Positions 1 through 11,375 of a stretch of DNA of 64,000 nucleotides are shown piece by piece. The notes under the pieces were generated by a model. That model saw nothing but the letters and a program-made list of their open reading frames with translations, was not told the origin of the DNA and did not search any database. The translations under genes were made by a program, and so were the position numbers. The DNA is from Pelobates cultripes (Eukaryota; Chordata; Amphibia; Anura; Pelobatidae). How positions within the stretch are numbered: the first letter of the stretch is position 1; each line of letters starts with the position of its first letter. The DNA lies in assembly GCA_933207985.1 (NCBI GenBank), contig OW240916.1, forward strand, positions 294,812,744 to 294,876,743. Reading direction: 5' to 3'.

Positions 1-508
1 TATAAACCTTTTAAACCACTGTCCTTTGGGGCAAAAGTGCAAGTACCAGACTCCAGATGAGTTTCAAATGTCTTTATTTTTCTACACAAGTATTTACAGC
101 AAATAAGAGAGTCCTTCCCATCCAAGTGCTCCGGCCCAAAACAGCAAATTACTTTACCTCCAAAAAGCAAAACTTCTGGGCAAAGTATCAAAATGGCACC
201 TTACCACCTTTAAATAGGCACTTTAGTTTTCCCCTCCCCACAACAAAATATTCAGTCATGTCATCACACATGGGAGTGGGCATCATGCACCTGGATTGAG
301 GGACACCCACAACCTCCCTACTCCATGCTAGAACACAGGGTACACTGGGTAGGACATGAAAGCAATAGGGTATTAAACACTGCAGGACAAAAAGTGGTCA
401 CACGGTATTCACTGATCTTTGCATGCACAGTCTTGTAACAACCGATGTATGTTCATGATGATGATTCTGTAACTCAATAAAAAATTGTCAAATAAAAAAA
501 AAAAATAA
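1..508 (+). repeat. A-tailed retrocopy-like segment
   Basis: The right edge reads CTCAATAAAAAATTGTCAAATAAA followed by an A-rich run (about 472-508). A polyadenylation signal followed by poly(A) is what the 3' end of a LINE or LINE-mobilised retrocopy looks like. The 80-codon frame at 57-299 has no recognisable domain and I do not call it a gene. The left boundary is outside the window or not visible. Inference only; an ordinary AT-rich stretch is the alternative. Confidence 0.25.
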
Positions 509-1869
509 ATGGCAGCTTACCTTACCATTGTTTAACCAGCTAATACATATACGAGCACTTTTCAAGGGAAGGTTTGGTTATGTAGAGGTGACCAAATGAT
601 GTACACATTTAAGAACTCTAAATCTAAATGTATATTTTTGTATTAATTATTATTCTGCTATTTTCATGTTGATAATGCATCACCTATAATAAGATGTTAC
701 ATTGTGGGATCAGTTGCTGCTAATTATGTCTCTTTATTGCATCAAAATGCCAAGCCAATGCCATGTACATAATTTAGGTTACTCACAAAAAAAGAGTAAT
801 ACCCAGTACTGTATAGACTGAGGAGATAATGCCATATTTCTGGGCATCAAACTCCATTTAAAAGGCACCCCAGGGTAGAATTGACACATTCTTTGCATGC
901 AATACACAGATAATGTACAAAAGAATATACAAAACAACCAATACAAAATAATAAAAAAATATATCAAATATGCTCAACTTCAAAATTCCTTACTTTTGTG
1001 CAACTTCCCACTTTGCCAGCGATGATCTTCGCCTGATTCAGGATTGTTCACCAACCGTGTTTCGCTAGTTGTTCTGTTATCCTTATTAACCATTAAAAGA
1101 ACATGGACATAAGGTCACTGGCATTCTGAAAAATGTGTTGATTCACACTACAGAATATAACTACATTAACCATAAATACACACCGCGAAATAGGTTGTGT
1201 ATTAAAAAAAAATACCCGATAACTATATTTTACTGGAAAATAATTAGCTCATTAGCTCCATAATTAAAAAAAAATTGTTAAAAAAATAAATAATTGTTAT
1301 CAAATACTAGGCCAGTGCTGATTAGGATTATCTCCCTTCCAATTATAGACTTTACCTCCTTTCACCCAATTTTTATTCTTACTTAATATTTTATGCATTC
1401 AGTTTCACAGGACTGCTCCTGGTTTCAATTAAGGTTGCTTTCACAGCCATTAAAGTACAGTATGAACGAATGTTGTGCTTGGGAGCACTCGAATAGCTAA
1501 GTATGAAGACCACCTTTAGGTGATGTGCATACATTTATAAATGAATCACGTTGGATACAATGATAGTTACACATGCCATTAAATAGTTAAAATGAAGACA
1601 TGCATGACTCAAAACTAAAATATTTTTTTCATATCCTTTAAATTAATGTTAAAGGATATTAATTTAAAAATTCACAATAAAATAGCCAATTATGGAAAAG
1701 GTGGGATGTATTTTATATTTTTATAATGTACAGTAATGTAAGGTTTAACTTAGAAATAATAAATTAATGTTCATGTATTTCAGAAGGAAATCAGAGGGAA
1801 ACAGCAGGAGTACACAGTATTCTAGACACCGAAAAGGTAACAGTGGCACATTTTGTGCCTAACAGGTTT
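509..1869. other. AT-rich intergenic stretch, no feature seen
   Basis: AT-rich sequence with several A and T runs. A local inverted repeat around 1634-1668 (TTTAAATTAATGTTAAAGG then ATATTAATTTAAA) is the only structure noticed. No coding pattern or recognised repeat. Confidence 0.4.
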
Positions 1870-2505
1870 TTAAAGGGACACTAGAGGCACGCAATGAAGA
1901 GGTCTGGGTACCATTATTATTATTATTATTATGATTGGTATTTATATAGCGCCAGCTTATTCCGCAACGCTTTACAATAAAAGGGGAATTTACCAAATGA
2001 GACAATAACAAAATGTAGCAGGAACGATAGGTAGTTGAGGACCCTGTCCAAACGAGCTTACAGTCTAGAGATGTGTCCCCCATTTTAACCCTGCAGGAAC
2101 GGCAATGTTTACATTGCACAGTTTAAATGCCACTAGTGACAGTCACTAGTACAGGCACTAGAGGCACTTCTAACAAATTAGCAGTGTACAACTTGGCTAT
2201 TTCATTTAGATTATCTCAGAACGACCATCTGACTGGTGCAGTGTGGTGTTTTGCTGTGCATGCGCACTAGCCTCCCAATGCTTTCATATGGGAAGGCATT
2301 GGATTGGCTAAGATCATCGATGTCAATTACTGCAGACAAGGAGGCGGATGGCAGGGCAGAGACTGACGCTGCAAGGGAGAAAAGGTAAGTAAAATACCTT
2401 TTTTTTTCTCCTTACAGGTGGGGGCTGGTAGCGCAAATGCCACCAAGACATTAAATATAATTAGGAATACACATTTACATTCCTAACGCTATAGTTACCC
2501 TTTAA
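1870..2505. mobile_element. TTAA-bounded composite element (Kolobok/T2-like MITE) with nested L2 tail
   Basis: The left end reads TTAAAGGGACACTAGAGGCAC at 1870 and the right end reads GCTATAGTTACCCTTTAA at 2505, so the ends are related inverted repeats with TTAA on both sides. TTAA target duplications and a TTAAAGG start are known for Xenopus T2/Kolobok-type MITEs; assignment to that superfamily is inference. The motif ACTAGAGGCACTTCT recurs inside at 2158-2173. The internal pair CCCAATGCTTTC (2275) and GGCATTGGATTGGCT (2296) is an inverted CCAAT arrangement seen in several other elements here. An L2-type tail lies inside the left half. Confidence 0.5.
1911..2075 (-). mobile_element. L2-type LINE 3' tail
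   Basis: On the minus strand this reads from 'actgtaagctcgtttggacagggtcc' to 'gcgttgcggaataagctggcgctatataaat' and then an AAT run (on plus, the ATT run at 1913-1931). That is the hallmark 3' end of L2-type LINEs in amphibians. Only the 3' UTR tail is present, with no reverse transcriptase. It is 5'-truncated as usual and nested inside the TTAA-bounded element. Confidence 0.7.
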
Positions 2506-2872
2506 CAGGCAGAAGCAAACTTTACATTAAAAAGATGGCAGTATAACTCATAGACAAGCAATCTGAATGAACAAGCTTTGCTGCCAGTTGTATAGCAATA
2601 ACATAAAACAGGTAAATACTGAATAATTTTACTAGAGACGATGAATACAAGTACTCTTCCCAGAATTGCATGTCCTCTTACTTCACCCAAACATTTAATT
2701 AAGTTTGGGCAGTAAAATAGTCGTCCATGTAGCATTTTGGCTTTGCCAAATATCATCCATATTAAAATCTTCAGGAAATTGACTCAGGCTAAGAAAATCA
2801 AGTGAAAATGGAATTAACAGTGTACTGCAAATATATAGGTAATATGAATATCAATTTATGTTACAGAACATT
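2506..2872. other. Intergenic stretch, no feature seen
   Basis: Unremarkable sequence between two repeats. The minus-strand frame ending near 2502 shows no domain. Confidence 0.35.
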
Positions 2873-3016
2873 GACCAGCGAATTTCGTGCAAGCCGCTTG
2901 TTCGGCTTAATGCCCATATGGTGCTTTGCAGTTACAGCAGTCAAACAACCTGCTAATCAGCCTAAATTTGGACAAATTGCATTTTGGACTAAAACAATGC
3001 ACAAGACTGGTCTTTT
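2873..3016. mobile_element. hAT-like element remnant
   Basis: Contains 'aaatttggacaaattgca' (2965-2982) and an end reading AATGCACAAGACT (2996-3008), which resembles the TTGCACATGTCTA end of the better-preserved element at 28456-28918 and the start at 29197. The left terminus is not clear and no target duplication is visible. Confidence 0.3.
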
Positions 3017-3066
3017 CTTCTTCTCAACTCTTCTTTCCCGTTCTCTTCTTTACCCTTCTTTACCAC

Positions 3067-3625
3067 TTAAAGAAACACTAAAGGGCCAGGAACACAAACC
3101 TGTATTCCTGAACCTATAGTGTTAAAACCACTATCTAGCCCCCATGGCCCCCCTTGTACCTGTAAATATAGTAAAATATTACCTTTATTCAAGTCTGCCA
3201 CTGCTGCATCTGCCCCTGATCTTCCTGCTTGCCTGACATCATCAAAAGTGGTAGCCTGATCCAATCACAATGCTTTCCCATAGGATTGGCTGAGACTGTC
3301 AAGGAGGCAGATCGGGGGCAGAGCCAGCACAAGTCTCTGCAATCAGCATCTCCTCATAGAGATGCATTGTATCAATGCATCCCTATGAGGAAAGTTCAGT
3401 GTCTCCGTGCAGAGGGTGGAGAAACTGAATGGCAGTACTTCACACTGTGCAGCACTGCTCCAGGAAGCACCTCTAGTAGTCAGCTGAGGAGTGGCCAGTA
3501 ATGTAAATACAGTTTTTTCTCTGAAAAGACTGTGTTTACTGCAAAAAGCCTGAAGGGAATGATTATACTCACCAGAACAAATACAATAAGCTGTTGTCGT
3601 TCTGGTGACTATAGTGCCACTTTAA
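3067..3625 (+). mobile_element. TTAA-flanked MITE, family A (559 bp)
   Basis: Left end TTAAAGAAACACTAAAGGGCC; right end GGTGACTATAGTGCCACTTTAA. The terminal inverted repeats agree and TTAA lies at both borders. Inside are a hairpin GAGATGCATTGTATCAATGCATC (about 3359-3382) and an inverted pair CCAATCACAATGC / GGATTGGCT (3261-3291). The closest relative is the reverse-oriented copy at 47018-47614. Non-autonomous; the 90-codon frame inside has no domain. Kolobok/T2-like by TTAA and the TTAAAG start (inference). Confidence 0.75.
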
Positions 3626-3701
3626 CCCCTTATGGACCAAACTTATGAAATAAAAGGGAATCATGACATGTCACACATGTCGTGTGTCCTTAAGGGATTA
3701 A
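3622..3701. mobile_element. 80-bp palindromic TTAA MITE
   Basis: Left arm TTAACCCCTTATGGAC and right arm GTCCTTAAGGGATTAA are inverted copies matching at 14 of 16 positions, with TTAA at each border. The left TTAA (3622-3625) is shared with the right end of the preceding family A element, so the two elements abut through one TTAA. The interior reads 'aaaagggaatcatgacatg', which I recall as a very abundant anuran palindromic repeat. Confidence 0.75.
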
Positions 3702-4752
3702 ACTTATATTGAGAGGATGCTGTATTAGTAAAGCTTTGTATTCTGTTTAAAAATGAAACACCAAAAGTACTCATGATGGTCCGTTATCAATATTATATAA
3801 TAATTTGAAAACCTTATGCCACAATATTAAATTAAGGCCATAGTTTTAAATATTATTGTCAGCATAATGGCAAGAAAATGGAAGAGATTGACTTAAAATT
3901 CAAAGTCTCATTTTGAGCCATTTTGGTCCTTATTATAGTCAACTGACTCTAAGTGGTTACTGATAAAAATGTTAAGGTAAGTGTTAAAACATGTATGTAC
4001 ATGAAAATATGCATTTTAGGTTAAGTATTATAAGTAAATCAAGAATACAAGTTTTTATTCTAAAAGCGTAAAATAAAATAGAAAAATATAGAAAATGTGA
4101 AAACAGTAAAAAAAAAACACATTAACCTTTTTATACCAGAAAATACTGTTTCTGTTTTCTAACTATGTGCATGGGTATCTGTTTGAACGTATATGCAACA
4201 TATGTGGAAGGTGCAAGTGCATTGAGCCTATAGCATATTGATAGTATTAATATAAGTATAAAGAGGAGTGTGGTTTATCAGATTGAAGCTACTTGTAAAA
4301 AATGTTATTTTAAACAACGGTTGGTTAAATGAAAGTGTGCCTATATGCAATCATATATTTTGCTTAGTATTATATGTTAGATTGTGTAACCAAGAATTTG
4401 TATAAATTCTGTCCAAGCAGGGCCCTTATTCTGAGTATGTATTGCCTCTCCCTTGGAAGCCACAAATGTGTGTTCTGCAATAAACCACTTAAGCAGGTCT
4501 TGGTGTTTTCTCTTGTGCAGTGGGTAGAGAAAAGAAAATGATGGCCAGTTTCCTATGGTAAATTTTAATCTACTGGAATTTATTCCACAAAATTTAAGCT
4601 GGAAAAATTAATCCCGAGATACAGTAAATGTGTAGATGGATGGATGGAAAGAGGGACAGATGCACAGACAGACAATTTACACAAAATATCATCAAAATAT
4701 ATTTTTTGGGAAAAGTGGATATGATATAGAACTCGGACACAAAGGTAAAAAA
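3702..4752. other. AT-rich stretch with a possible LTR-like fragment
   Basis: Mostly AT-rich with no gene. Around 4400-4530, 'ttctgcaataaaccacttaag' followed by a GT-rich stretch ending TTGTGCAGTGGG resembles the polyadenylation/U5 part of an LTR, but no borders or target duplication can be seen. A short TGGA run lies at 4636-4647. Confidence 0.3.
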
Positions 4753-5067
4753 TTAAAGGAGCACTTTAGGGTCAGGAACACAAACATGTATTCCTGACCC
4801 TATAGTGCTAAACCCACCATTTAGGTGGCTTGCCTCCTTTAGCCCCCCTACAAAAATTTTAAACTCACCTTATTTCCAGCGCCGCGCCGGTCTGCGGGGG
4901 CTGGCCCCGCCCCCTTTGTGACATCATCAAAATGGCCACTTTTTAGCCAATCCAATGCTTTCCCGTAGTGAAAGTATTGGATTGTCTAAAATAGGCACGG
5001 GGTGGGGCCAAATGCCATTTTGGCCAATCAGCATCTCCTCAAAGAGATGCATTGAATCAATGCATCT
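4753..5067 (+). mobile_element. TTAA MITE, family A, left part
   Basis: Starts TTAAAGGAGCACTTTAGGGTC at 4753. It shares with 3067-3625 the hairpin 'aacacaaacatgtattcctgaccctatagtg' layout, the internal CCAATCCAATGCTTTC / GAAAGTATTGGATTG inverted pair (4938-4985) and the GAGATGCATTGAATCAATGCATC hairpin (5044-5066). It is cut off at about 5067 where a hAT-like terminus begins, and no right end is found. Confidence 0.65.
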
Positions 5068-5180
5068 TAGGGATCGACCGATTATCGGTTTTACCGATAT
5101 AATCGGCCGATATTCGGTATTTTCGGCAATATCGGTATCGGCCAATTCAGATACCGATATTGCCGATAATACCTCCTAGG
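5068..5180 (+). mobile_element. hAT-like transposon terminus with CCGATA repeats
   Basis: Begins TAGGGATCGACCGATTATCG and continues as a dense series of direct and inverted copies of CCGATA/TATCGG (about ten between 5078 and 5168). TAGGGAT...CGACCGAT starts are typical of one end of hAT-family elements in fish and frogs (family assignment from memory). The opposite end is not recognised, so this is a truncated copy abutting a family A MITE. Confidence 0.5.
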
Positions 5181-6341
5181 ACCGCCAGGCTGTCCCTAAG
5201 CGCGCAGCAAGTGTAACTCTCGCGAGACCCGCGGCCGTCAGAGCTGCCTTTTGGCCGCTGCACTTGCTGCGGAACATGTTGCCCTGACTGTAACAAGCAG
5301 GGAGGGGGGACAAAAAATAATAATTAAATAAAAAAATCACAATATTTCATCACAAAAATTCCCCTCAATTATCATTATGTATCAATGACACTAACTACAC
5401 TGCATTATATAAGCAGTGTCTGTGGTTAAGGTCAGCTATTTTGGGATAAGATCAGATTGGTATGAGATCAATTCTGCTCAGTAATCTATTGCTTATTTAA
5501 AAACATGCTACACCCCCAAATGCATTATATACACAAAGTATACAAGGATACCTATGAAGAATTCTGGGGCAAATTATAAAAAGTAGCACCGCCAGGAGGG
5601 ACACTGTATTGGTTTCCATTGTGACTGATCCACTTTTATAACTTTGCACTAGGATTTCTCTCTCTACAAAACCTCCTCTGTGATCATTATAACATAAATT
5701 TTCTAATTCCTGTACCTAGTATCACACGATGCCCAAAGCAGCCTGTGTATATATATGAGGTTCTAAGTCACAAATTAACTTCATAGCATGGAAGAAGGGA
5801 TTGGTGCATTTTTACTTCGAGCACAATTCTTATAATGTAGATATTGAAGGAAGCGAAGAATAAAGACACAGCAAGACCTTGTGATTTGTAATAATTAACC
5901 TGTCGCAAGCTTTCTTCAGCAATGACCTTGGAAGCGGTATTTATTGCCTGCAAAAGAATTCACATACAGGTGTATGTGCTGCCCAGATAGAACCTCCTGA
6001 CGTGTCTTTAAAGCTGGTTTAATAGGAAACTAGAAATGGCCGACACCTTATACATTTAACTTCAAAATTTGCACATTCCAAATGTAAAGACTTACACTCT
6101 GTTATCCAACCACAAAACGTCTGCGATCACTTTACTTTTCTCCCAGTCTATGTATTTATTTTACCTTCCAGATATTCAAACTAAACAAACACGGAATCTT
6201 TTATATTGTGTTAACTATTGTTATTATTATTAATTTGTTGTTTTAATGCTCAGATCAATGTATCACATACCATTGATGACATTTTGTATTTAAAGGAACG
6301 CAAAGTACCTGAACCAGTACAGGTTAATGTAGTGATCTGTT

Positions 6342-6342
<1 letters not shown>
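5181..6342. other. Stretch without recognised gene
   Basis: GC-rich start (5181-5270, possibly the interior of the preceding hAT-like element), then AT-rich DNA. A minus-strand frame at 5768-5953 has no recognised domain. The flank at 5880-5990 ('gctgaagaaagcttgcgacagg' on minus) looks repeat-like, but I cannot name it. Confidence 0.35.
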
Positions 6343-6377
<35 letters not shown>

Positions 6378-6880
6378 GCCATTTTTATAGCGCCAACAGA
6401 TTCCGTAGCGCTTTACAATATTATGAGAGGGGGATTTAACTATAAATAGGACAATTACAAGAAAACTTACAGGAAAGTTTCAATCTATAGGAGGTGGGGT
6501 ATAAAACACATAAGGACAGAAAATAGCAATCAAATAAGGTGGGAGTGAAGCAGAGCTGGAGGAGAGAGTGGAGTGCTTCCCTTTAGTAGAGAGCAAGAGA
6601 CAGGTATGTGAGGTAGAGGTTACTCTTGGAGGCCATAAGCTTTCCTAAAGAGATGGGTTTTAAGGCACTTCTTAAACGATTGAAGACTAGGGGAGAGTCT
6701 GATGGGGGGAGGCAGGCTATTCCATAGGAAGGGAGCCGCCTGCGAGAAATCCTGCAAGTGTGAGTTGGCCGTACGGGTTCAAGCAGCGGTCAGGAGGTGG
6801 TCATGGGCAGAGCGGAGGGAACGAGGAGGGATCTGTGAAGAGATATAAGAGGGGCTGCAAAGTGACAGGCCTTATAGTCT
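6343..6880 (-). mobile_element. L2-type LINE 3' end
   Basis: The ATT run at 6343-6376 and 'tatagcgccaacagattccgtagcgctttacaat' mark the 3' tail on the minus strand. Further in, the minus strand reads LKTHLF-like residues over 6645-6700 (from 'cttaaaacccatctctttagg'), the C-terminal motif typical of L2 reverse-transcriptase ORFs. The copy at 60345-60770 is the same family in the opposite orientation and aligns over about 400 bp. 5'-truncated and non-coding. Confidence 0.8.
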
Positions 6881-6974
6881 CTCAATTGTAAATACAGTTG
6901 GCCCTCCTAACCATATACTACCATTTCACCCTGGCCTTAATTCTCTAGTCCTTGCCCTAAACCCACAATCCCTA

Positions 6975-7600
6975 TGTCGGGCTCCCGCGGGCGGCTGCGA
7001 GGGGAGGCTGCACTCCGCTCGCAGTACTCACCCTCCAGCCGTCCGCGGTCCCCTCCGCCTCGTGGGTACGGCGAGCGGCATCCTTCCAGCCTCGGATGCC
7101 GCCCGCCGTTCCCTCCACGTCCCCCAGCGGCAGCATGCATGACGCTGCACGCTGGGAGACCGCCCAGGTTTATACACGCCGGGGTCAGTCACCTGACCCG
7201 GCGTTAAAGGCACAGTGCCTCAATCACAGTGGGAGGTCTAAATATCTCCCACGTGTGATTGTTAATTCTGATTGGAAATTATCCAATCAGAATTAACCTG
7301 ATGGTTTAAATACTTACCTTTCCTGTTCCTCCCTGCCCTGTTGTGGTCTTTGCTTTCTAGTATTGCTACTTACCTTGTGTTTCTGGTTACGTACTCTCCG
7401 GCTAGTTTATCTGACTCTGTGACTTTCTCCTACCCTTTGACCTCGGCTTGTTTCACGTTATTCTGTCTTCTGGTTCCCCTTTACTCGGCTTGTCTCCTGA
7501 CTATTCTGTGTGTGCTTAGCCCGACCACTCTAAGGTCCGGTACGGCACCTTTTGTGTGTGTGTGTGTGTGCCAGCGTGTTGGGTTCCCCGAATCGTGACA
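6975..7600. mobile_element. Solo LTR-like element with 5-bp target duplication
   Basis: The element starts TGTCGGGCTCCCG at 6975 and ends AATCGTGACA at 7600 (TG...CA). The five bases immediately before (6970-6974) and after (7601-7605) are both CCCTA, the target duplication expected of LTR retrotransposon integration. Length is 626 bp and no internal gag or pol is found, so a solo LTR is the best reading. It has a GC-rich 5' third, a perfect 16-bp inverted repeat (GTTAATTCTGATTGGA, 7261-7276 and 7282-7297), a CT-rich 3' half and a GT run (7553-7570). Frames inside are spurious. The superfamily cannot be decided from the LTR alone. Confidence 0.7.
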
Positions 7601-7737
7601 CCCTACACATACATCCCCTTCTAAACCTAAGCTAAGTCCCTCTCTGATTGTGCTAAATATTAATAACAATAAAAATGCATTGCTTAAAAACGGAAAGTCG
7701 ATTATAAAAGCTGAGCAGCAAGCCCGCTCCTTTAGAC

Positions 7738-7874
7738 CAGGCTTCCCCAAACGACGGCCCCCCAGATGTTGCTGAACTACAACTCCCATGATTCTCAGCC
7801 TATCTATTTCATTCATAGAATCATGGGAGATGTAGTTCAGCAACATCTGGAGGGCCGGAGTTTGGGGAAGCCTG
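7738..7874. mobile_element. hAT-like hairpin MITE (137 bp)
   Basis: Almost the whole element folds back: the left arm CAGGCTTCCCCAAAC...CAGATGTTGCTGAAC pairs with the right arm GTTCAGCAACATCTG...GTTTGGGGAAGCCTG analogue. Flanks are CTTTAGAC (7730-7737) and CTTTTAGAC (7875-7883), an 8-bp target duplication with one extra T, consistent with hAT insertion. The CAGG...CCCCAAAC terminus also fits hAT. Non-coding. Confidence 0.75.
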
Positions 7875-7883
7875 CTTTTAGAC

Positions 7884-10439
7884 AATTCAGAGGAACGGCT
7901 AACTGTCTTTAAATACAATTTGTATCATTGGAATTTGACAAATTGATCCGAGTCATTAAACCAGCCATTTGTAAACTTTCATGACTTGTCTTTATAAGTC
8001 AGTAACCCTTTGTATGCCAGAAGTAACATTACAATGCACTGCATACCCTCCTTACTCTTAAGGAGCAAAATTAAGATACTAAATATAATTGATAAAAAAA
8101 AATATATATATATACCCACCACTTCTAGAGCCTGCAAAATAGCACTGATAATCTAAACATCCAACACAACAGAGCTATCTAGAATTATTCCAGGAGAGGA
8201 AAGCAGCACTCAGTTGTCATCAAATTACTTCTTATAAAAAGAAAAAAAAAAGAAAAACAGGAGAACAAGTCCCTTAAGACAGACTATGAATCTGTAATTC
8301 AGGTTGCTTTGCTGAATGTGACAGAAGATGTGTGAATAAAGTGTAATTATAGCGCTGACCCTGTGTGGTCGAACGCACAAAATCCTTGTTGCCCAGGAAT
8401 CTTCTTCAGCTCAACTAAATCGCTGGGACCACTTCATAAACTTGCCTCATTACTTTCCACCTTTTGTTTGTTCTTTTGAGGGCAGTTAACAAAAAACGAG
8501 TAGATCAAGACTTAAAGATAGAGGCAGACCACCCACACTCACAATGCACAGTGACTTACATGCTATTTATGTTGCATTTGCAACTCTTAGCCTTGATAAC
8601 ATATTGAGTCCTTTATAACCGTCCACATCACTCGCGTGGACTTAAACTAAGTTAAACTAATTGGATCCACATGCATATAACTTAAAACATGTTCCCGTTT
8701 TCATACTGAACTATCATATTTTCCATGAAAAAAAATGTTTTGCTCTTTCGCTCTTTCTTAAGGAGTTTGTTTCATTTTGAAGATCAACATATATTTCATT
8801 TAAGCTCTTTATTTTTTAAACATTTTAGTAATGCTCATGGTTAGTAAATCACCCAAATTATTATTATTATTTTTTTTAAAGTACGTTTTGTTCGACAGGA
8901 TCACTTAATTGAATTTATAGCTAACCAACCTCTGGGGGTATGGTTACTTATTAATTATTTGCATTTTTAAATCATTTTTAGATAATACTGGGCTCTGCAG
9001 GTCATACAGACTGGCCCACAGCTCACACAACACTGACTAATAGAGGGGACATAGTAGAGGGGACATGAGCCAGTTCTATATTTGGAGTGAGACAAAAAAC
9101 ATTTTAAGGTATTGCATTATGATGAAGGTAGAATGATTACTGGGGAAGTCATATGGATTGACATGACTTGTAGGTCAGAAGTCCAGTGACCCAATTTAAG
9201 TGGAATAGAAGGACTCAGCAAAAAGACAGTGTTGCAACACAATGTACATAACAGTAAGAGAGAAATTCAGTCAATTGTAAAGACTACAGGTACTATGAAC
9301 GTAGCAAATATTTCACTACTTCCTGGGAATGTTTAGTAAAAAAATCCAAACCATTCTATGTTATCTAATCAATTCCCCACGATGCTCTTTTTATTTGCCA
9401 GGATTGAAAAATCCTCTTTAGGGCAAGGTGGTTGAAGAAGTGCGAAAACAAATGTGTAGGAAATACTGTATTAGACTCGATTGTAAAATGTTTTCATCAA
9501 ATTACCATCAGTAAATGAACAGCGAGGTCTTGATCTGATGGAACTCTACTCCATTTGTGTTTCATATTTTAAAGAACTGCAAAAAACAATCACCGTCTAA
9601 CTTTTGGAGAATTTCTGGATTCTGTTTATAAGATTAAGGAACATATTAAGGCAGCTATAGAAAAAGACTATTTCCGTATTATTGCTAGAATTTCTGTTTT
9701 TAAAAAGTGAAGTTATTTTCGGAACCCCGGTAATCATATGACGATAATGATGATGTGACCAAGTTATGATACATGCCTTCACCAGCAAAATATTTCTTCT
9801 TCATTGCTCAAGAACAGCGTTCAAGGATTCAGGAATGTGATGAGTAATAGGAATCCAAGTTACAGGACAATTAGAAACCATATAATACAGATGTAATATA
9901 TGTATTTGTATAAATTGTATCTAGCACAAGCCTATTTCGTGACGTTAAGCGGTATAACAGGGTTATACACAAGTGAATGTTTAACAGATACTACACAATT
10001 TGCCATAATATACAGATAGTTACATATTTTAACAGAATGATAGATGGCCCTGGAGGCTTAGTATCCTAATATGAAGTGGGAGTGAGACAGTAGATAAGGG
10101 GATTGAATAGAAAATGTAGTCTCTACATTAAGAGCAATACAATGTAGTAAGTGATGGCTAAGGCAGGATTAGATGAGAGACTTGCTGGTATGGTATATAT
10201 ATTACTCACAATATATGCTACAGGACTTCAAAAAGGGGAGAGGTGGTAGGCTCCTCAGAATATGTGAGATTTTAGAGAATATTTAAAGCTGTGACATGTG
10301 GTGGAGAGTCTGACAAAATGAATTCTAGTGGATATTAGATATATGACAGATAATAGAGGGGATATTCCTGAGTGCTGAAGGTGAGGCAAAGCAAAATTTC
10401 AGTTATCAAAGTTGTCTTAAAGGCCGATAACTCCACACG
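7884..10439. other. AT-rich unique-looking stretch
   Basis: About 2.5 kb of AT-rich sequence with no recognised repeat or gene. Minor features are a TA run at 8101-8115, an AG/A-rich patch at 8236-8262, and short repeated wording at 9045-9066 (AGAGGGGACAT twice). Open frames are short and featureless. Confidence 0.4.
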
Positions 10440-10780
10440 TAGTGGGAGTACTCCCAAATACAAATATTTTGGAATGGATCTTTCATTGTAGACTGGACTT
10501 GAATCCATGGGTGCATTTGCTAAATAGACCATTGGGGGGGGTGGACCAAATTGGAAAAAAACTTTTACATAAGCTCACTCTGGTAGGGAGGCAGGCTTTG
10601 ACTCAATCATGGCTAAAACCGGACGCTCCCTCTATTCCTGTAGTCATAGCTAAAATAAAAGACAGCTGTTTTAATGGATATATTGATGGCTCAGGTTAGA
10701 GGTTCATTGAAGAGGTTTAAGAAGATCTGGGAGTCCTGGGTTACTTTTCAATTGGTAGACTAAATTGATGGTGGATAGGA
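10440..10780 (+). mobile_element. Probable L1/Tx1-type LINE reverse-transcriptase tail remnant
   Basis: The plus-strand frame from 10442 to 10699 reads KKLLHKLTLVGRQALTQSW followed by a proline-containing stretch and VIAKIKD. This resembles the C-terminal '(L)LL.ARK.I...W..P..P....W...' region of L1/Tx1-clade ORF2 proteins. A frame change near 10697 then gives RGSLKRFKKIWESW, matching the 'lk.f.k.W.p...' tail of that family. Family recognition is from memory and the match is weak but ordered. No 5' RT motifs remain. Confidence 0.4.
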
Positions 10781-11375
10781 TTTGGAGCCACGTCTAAACA
10801 TCTCCTACATGAGTTCCAGGCCGGCCAGTGTAGCCCCATCTTCCCCTACCCCGGGGATTATTGTGGAACGGACGTATCTTAGAGATGTTTTTTACATGAA
10901 CGTTGCGTGATTTAGCCAGTGATTGAAGGGGAGCAGAATAGAATGTGACACTAAAGTATCGGCTTTGTACGCTGGTGAGAATTACTACTACTACTACTAG
11001 GGATATGTCAGGTGTTAGAATTAATGGTGAAGGAGAAATCAATAACAATGGAATGTGTCTGCTGACTGGAGTCCACGGCGAACCGTTCGCGGCAAACCGT
11101 GGCGAACCGTTCACGAACCATTCGGCGAACCATTCGGGACATCACTATTGGGATACCATCCAGGAACAGATTTCAGATGGACACGGACTAATAGGAGATG
11201 GTGAGAGGACAACAGGTCAGGACCCAGTAGTAGCTGGGTGTGACGGTGACATACATACATAAAAATCAAAGATCAATTAGTAGAGAGTAAGTATAGAAGG
11301 AGCAATAATAGAATCCTGGGAAACTCCAGCAGAACTAGACAATTCTCGATGTACAACTTGAACCAGGATAGCCAA
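10781..11375. other. Short repeat-derived stretch
   Basis: Holds an ACT run (10984-10999) and a cluster of CGAACC(G/A)TTC words (11078-11136), then unremarkable sequence up to the duplicated block. Confidence 0.35.
11078..11136. repeat. Cluster of CGAACCRTTC words
   Basis: GGCGAACCGTTCGCGG, GGCGAACCGTTCACG, CGAACCATTCGG and CGAACCATTCGGG follow one another in 59 bp, ending in GGACATCAC. Similar cGAACc/gGTTCg arrays occur near the ends of some anuran hAT-like elements (from memory). No borders seen. Confidence 0.4.

Noticed and set aside
5768..5953. Small exon-like minus-strand frame
   Set aside because: Clean-looking but with no recognised domain; its flank reads like repeat sequence.
7481..7918. 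145-codon minus-strand ORF
   Set aside because: Crosses the right border of a solo LTR and a hAT hairpin element; no domain.
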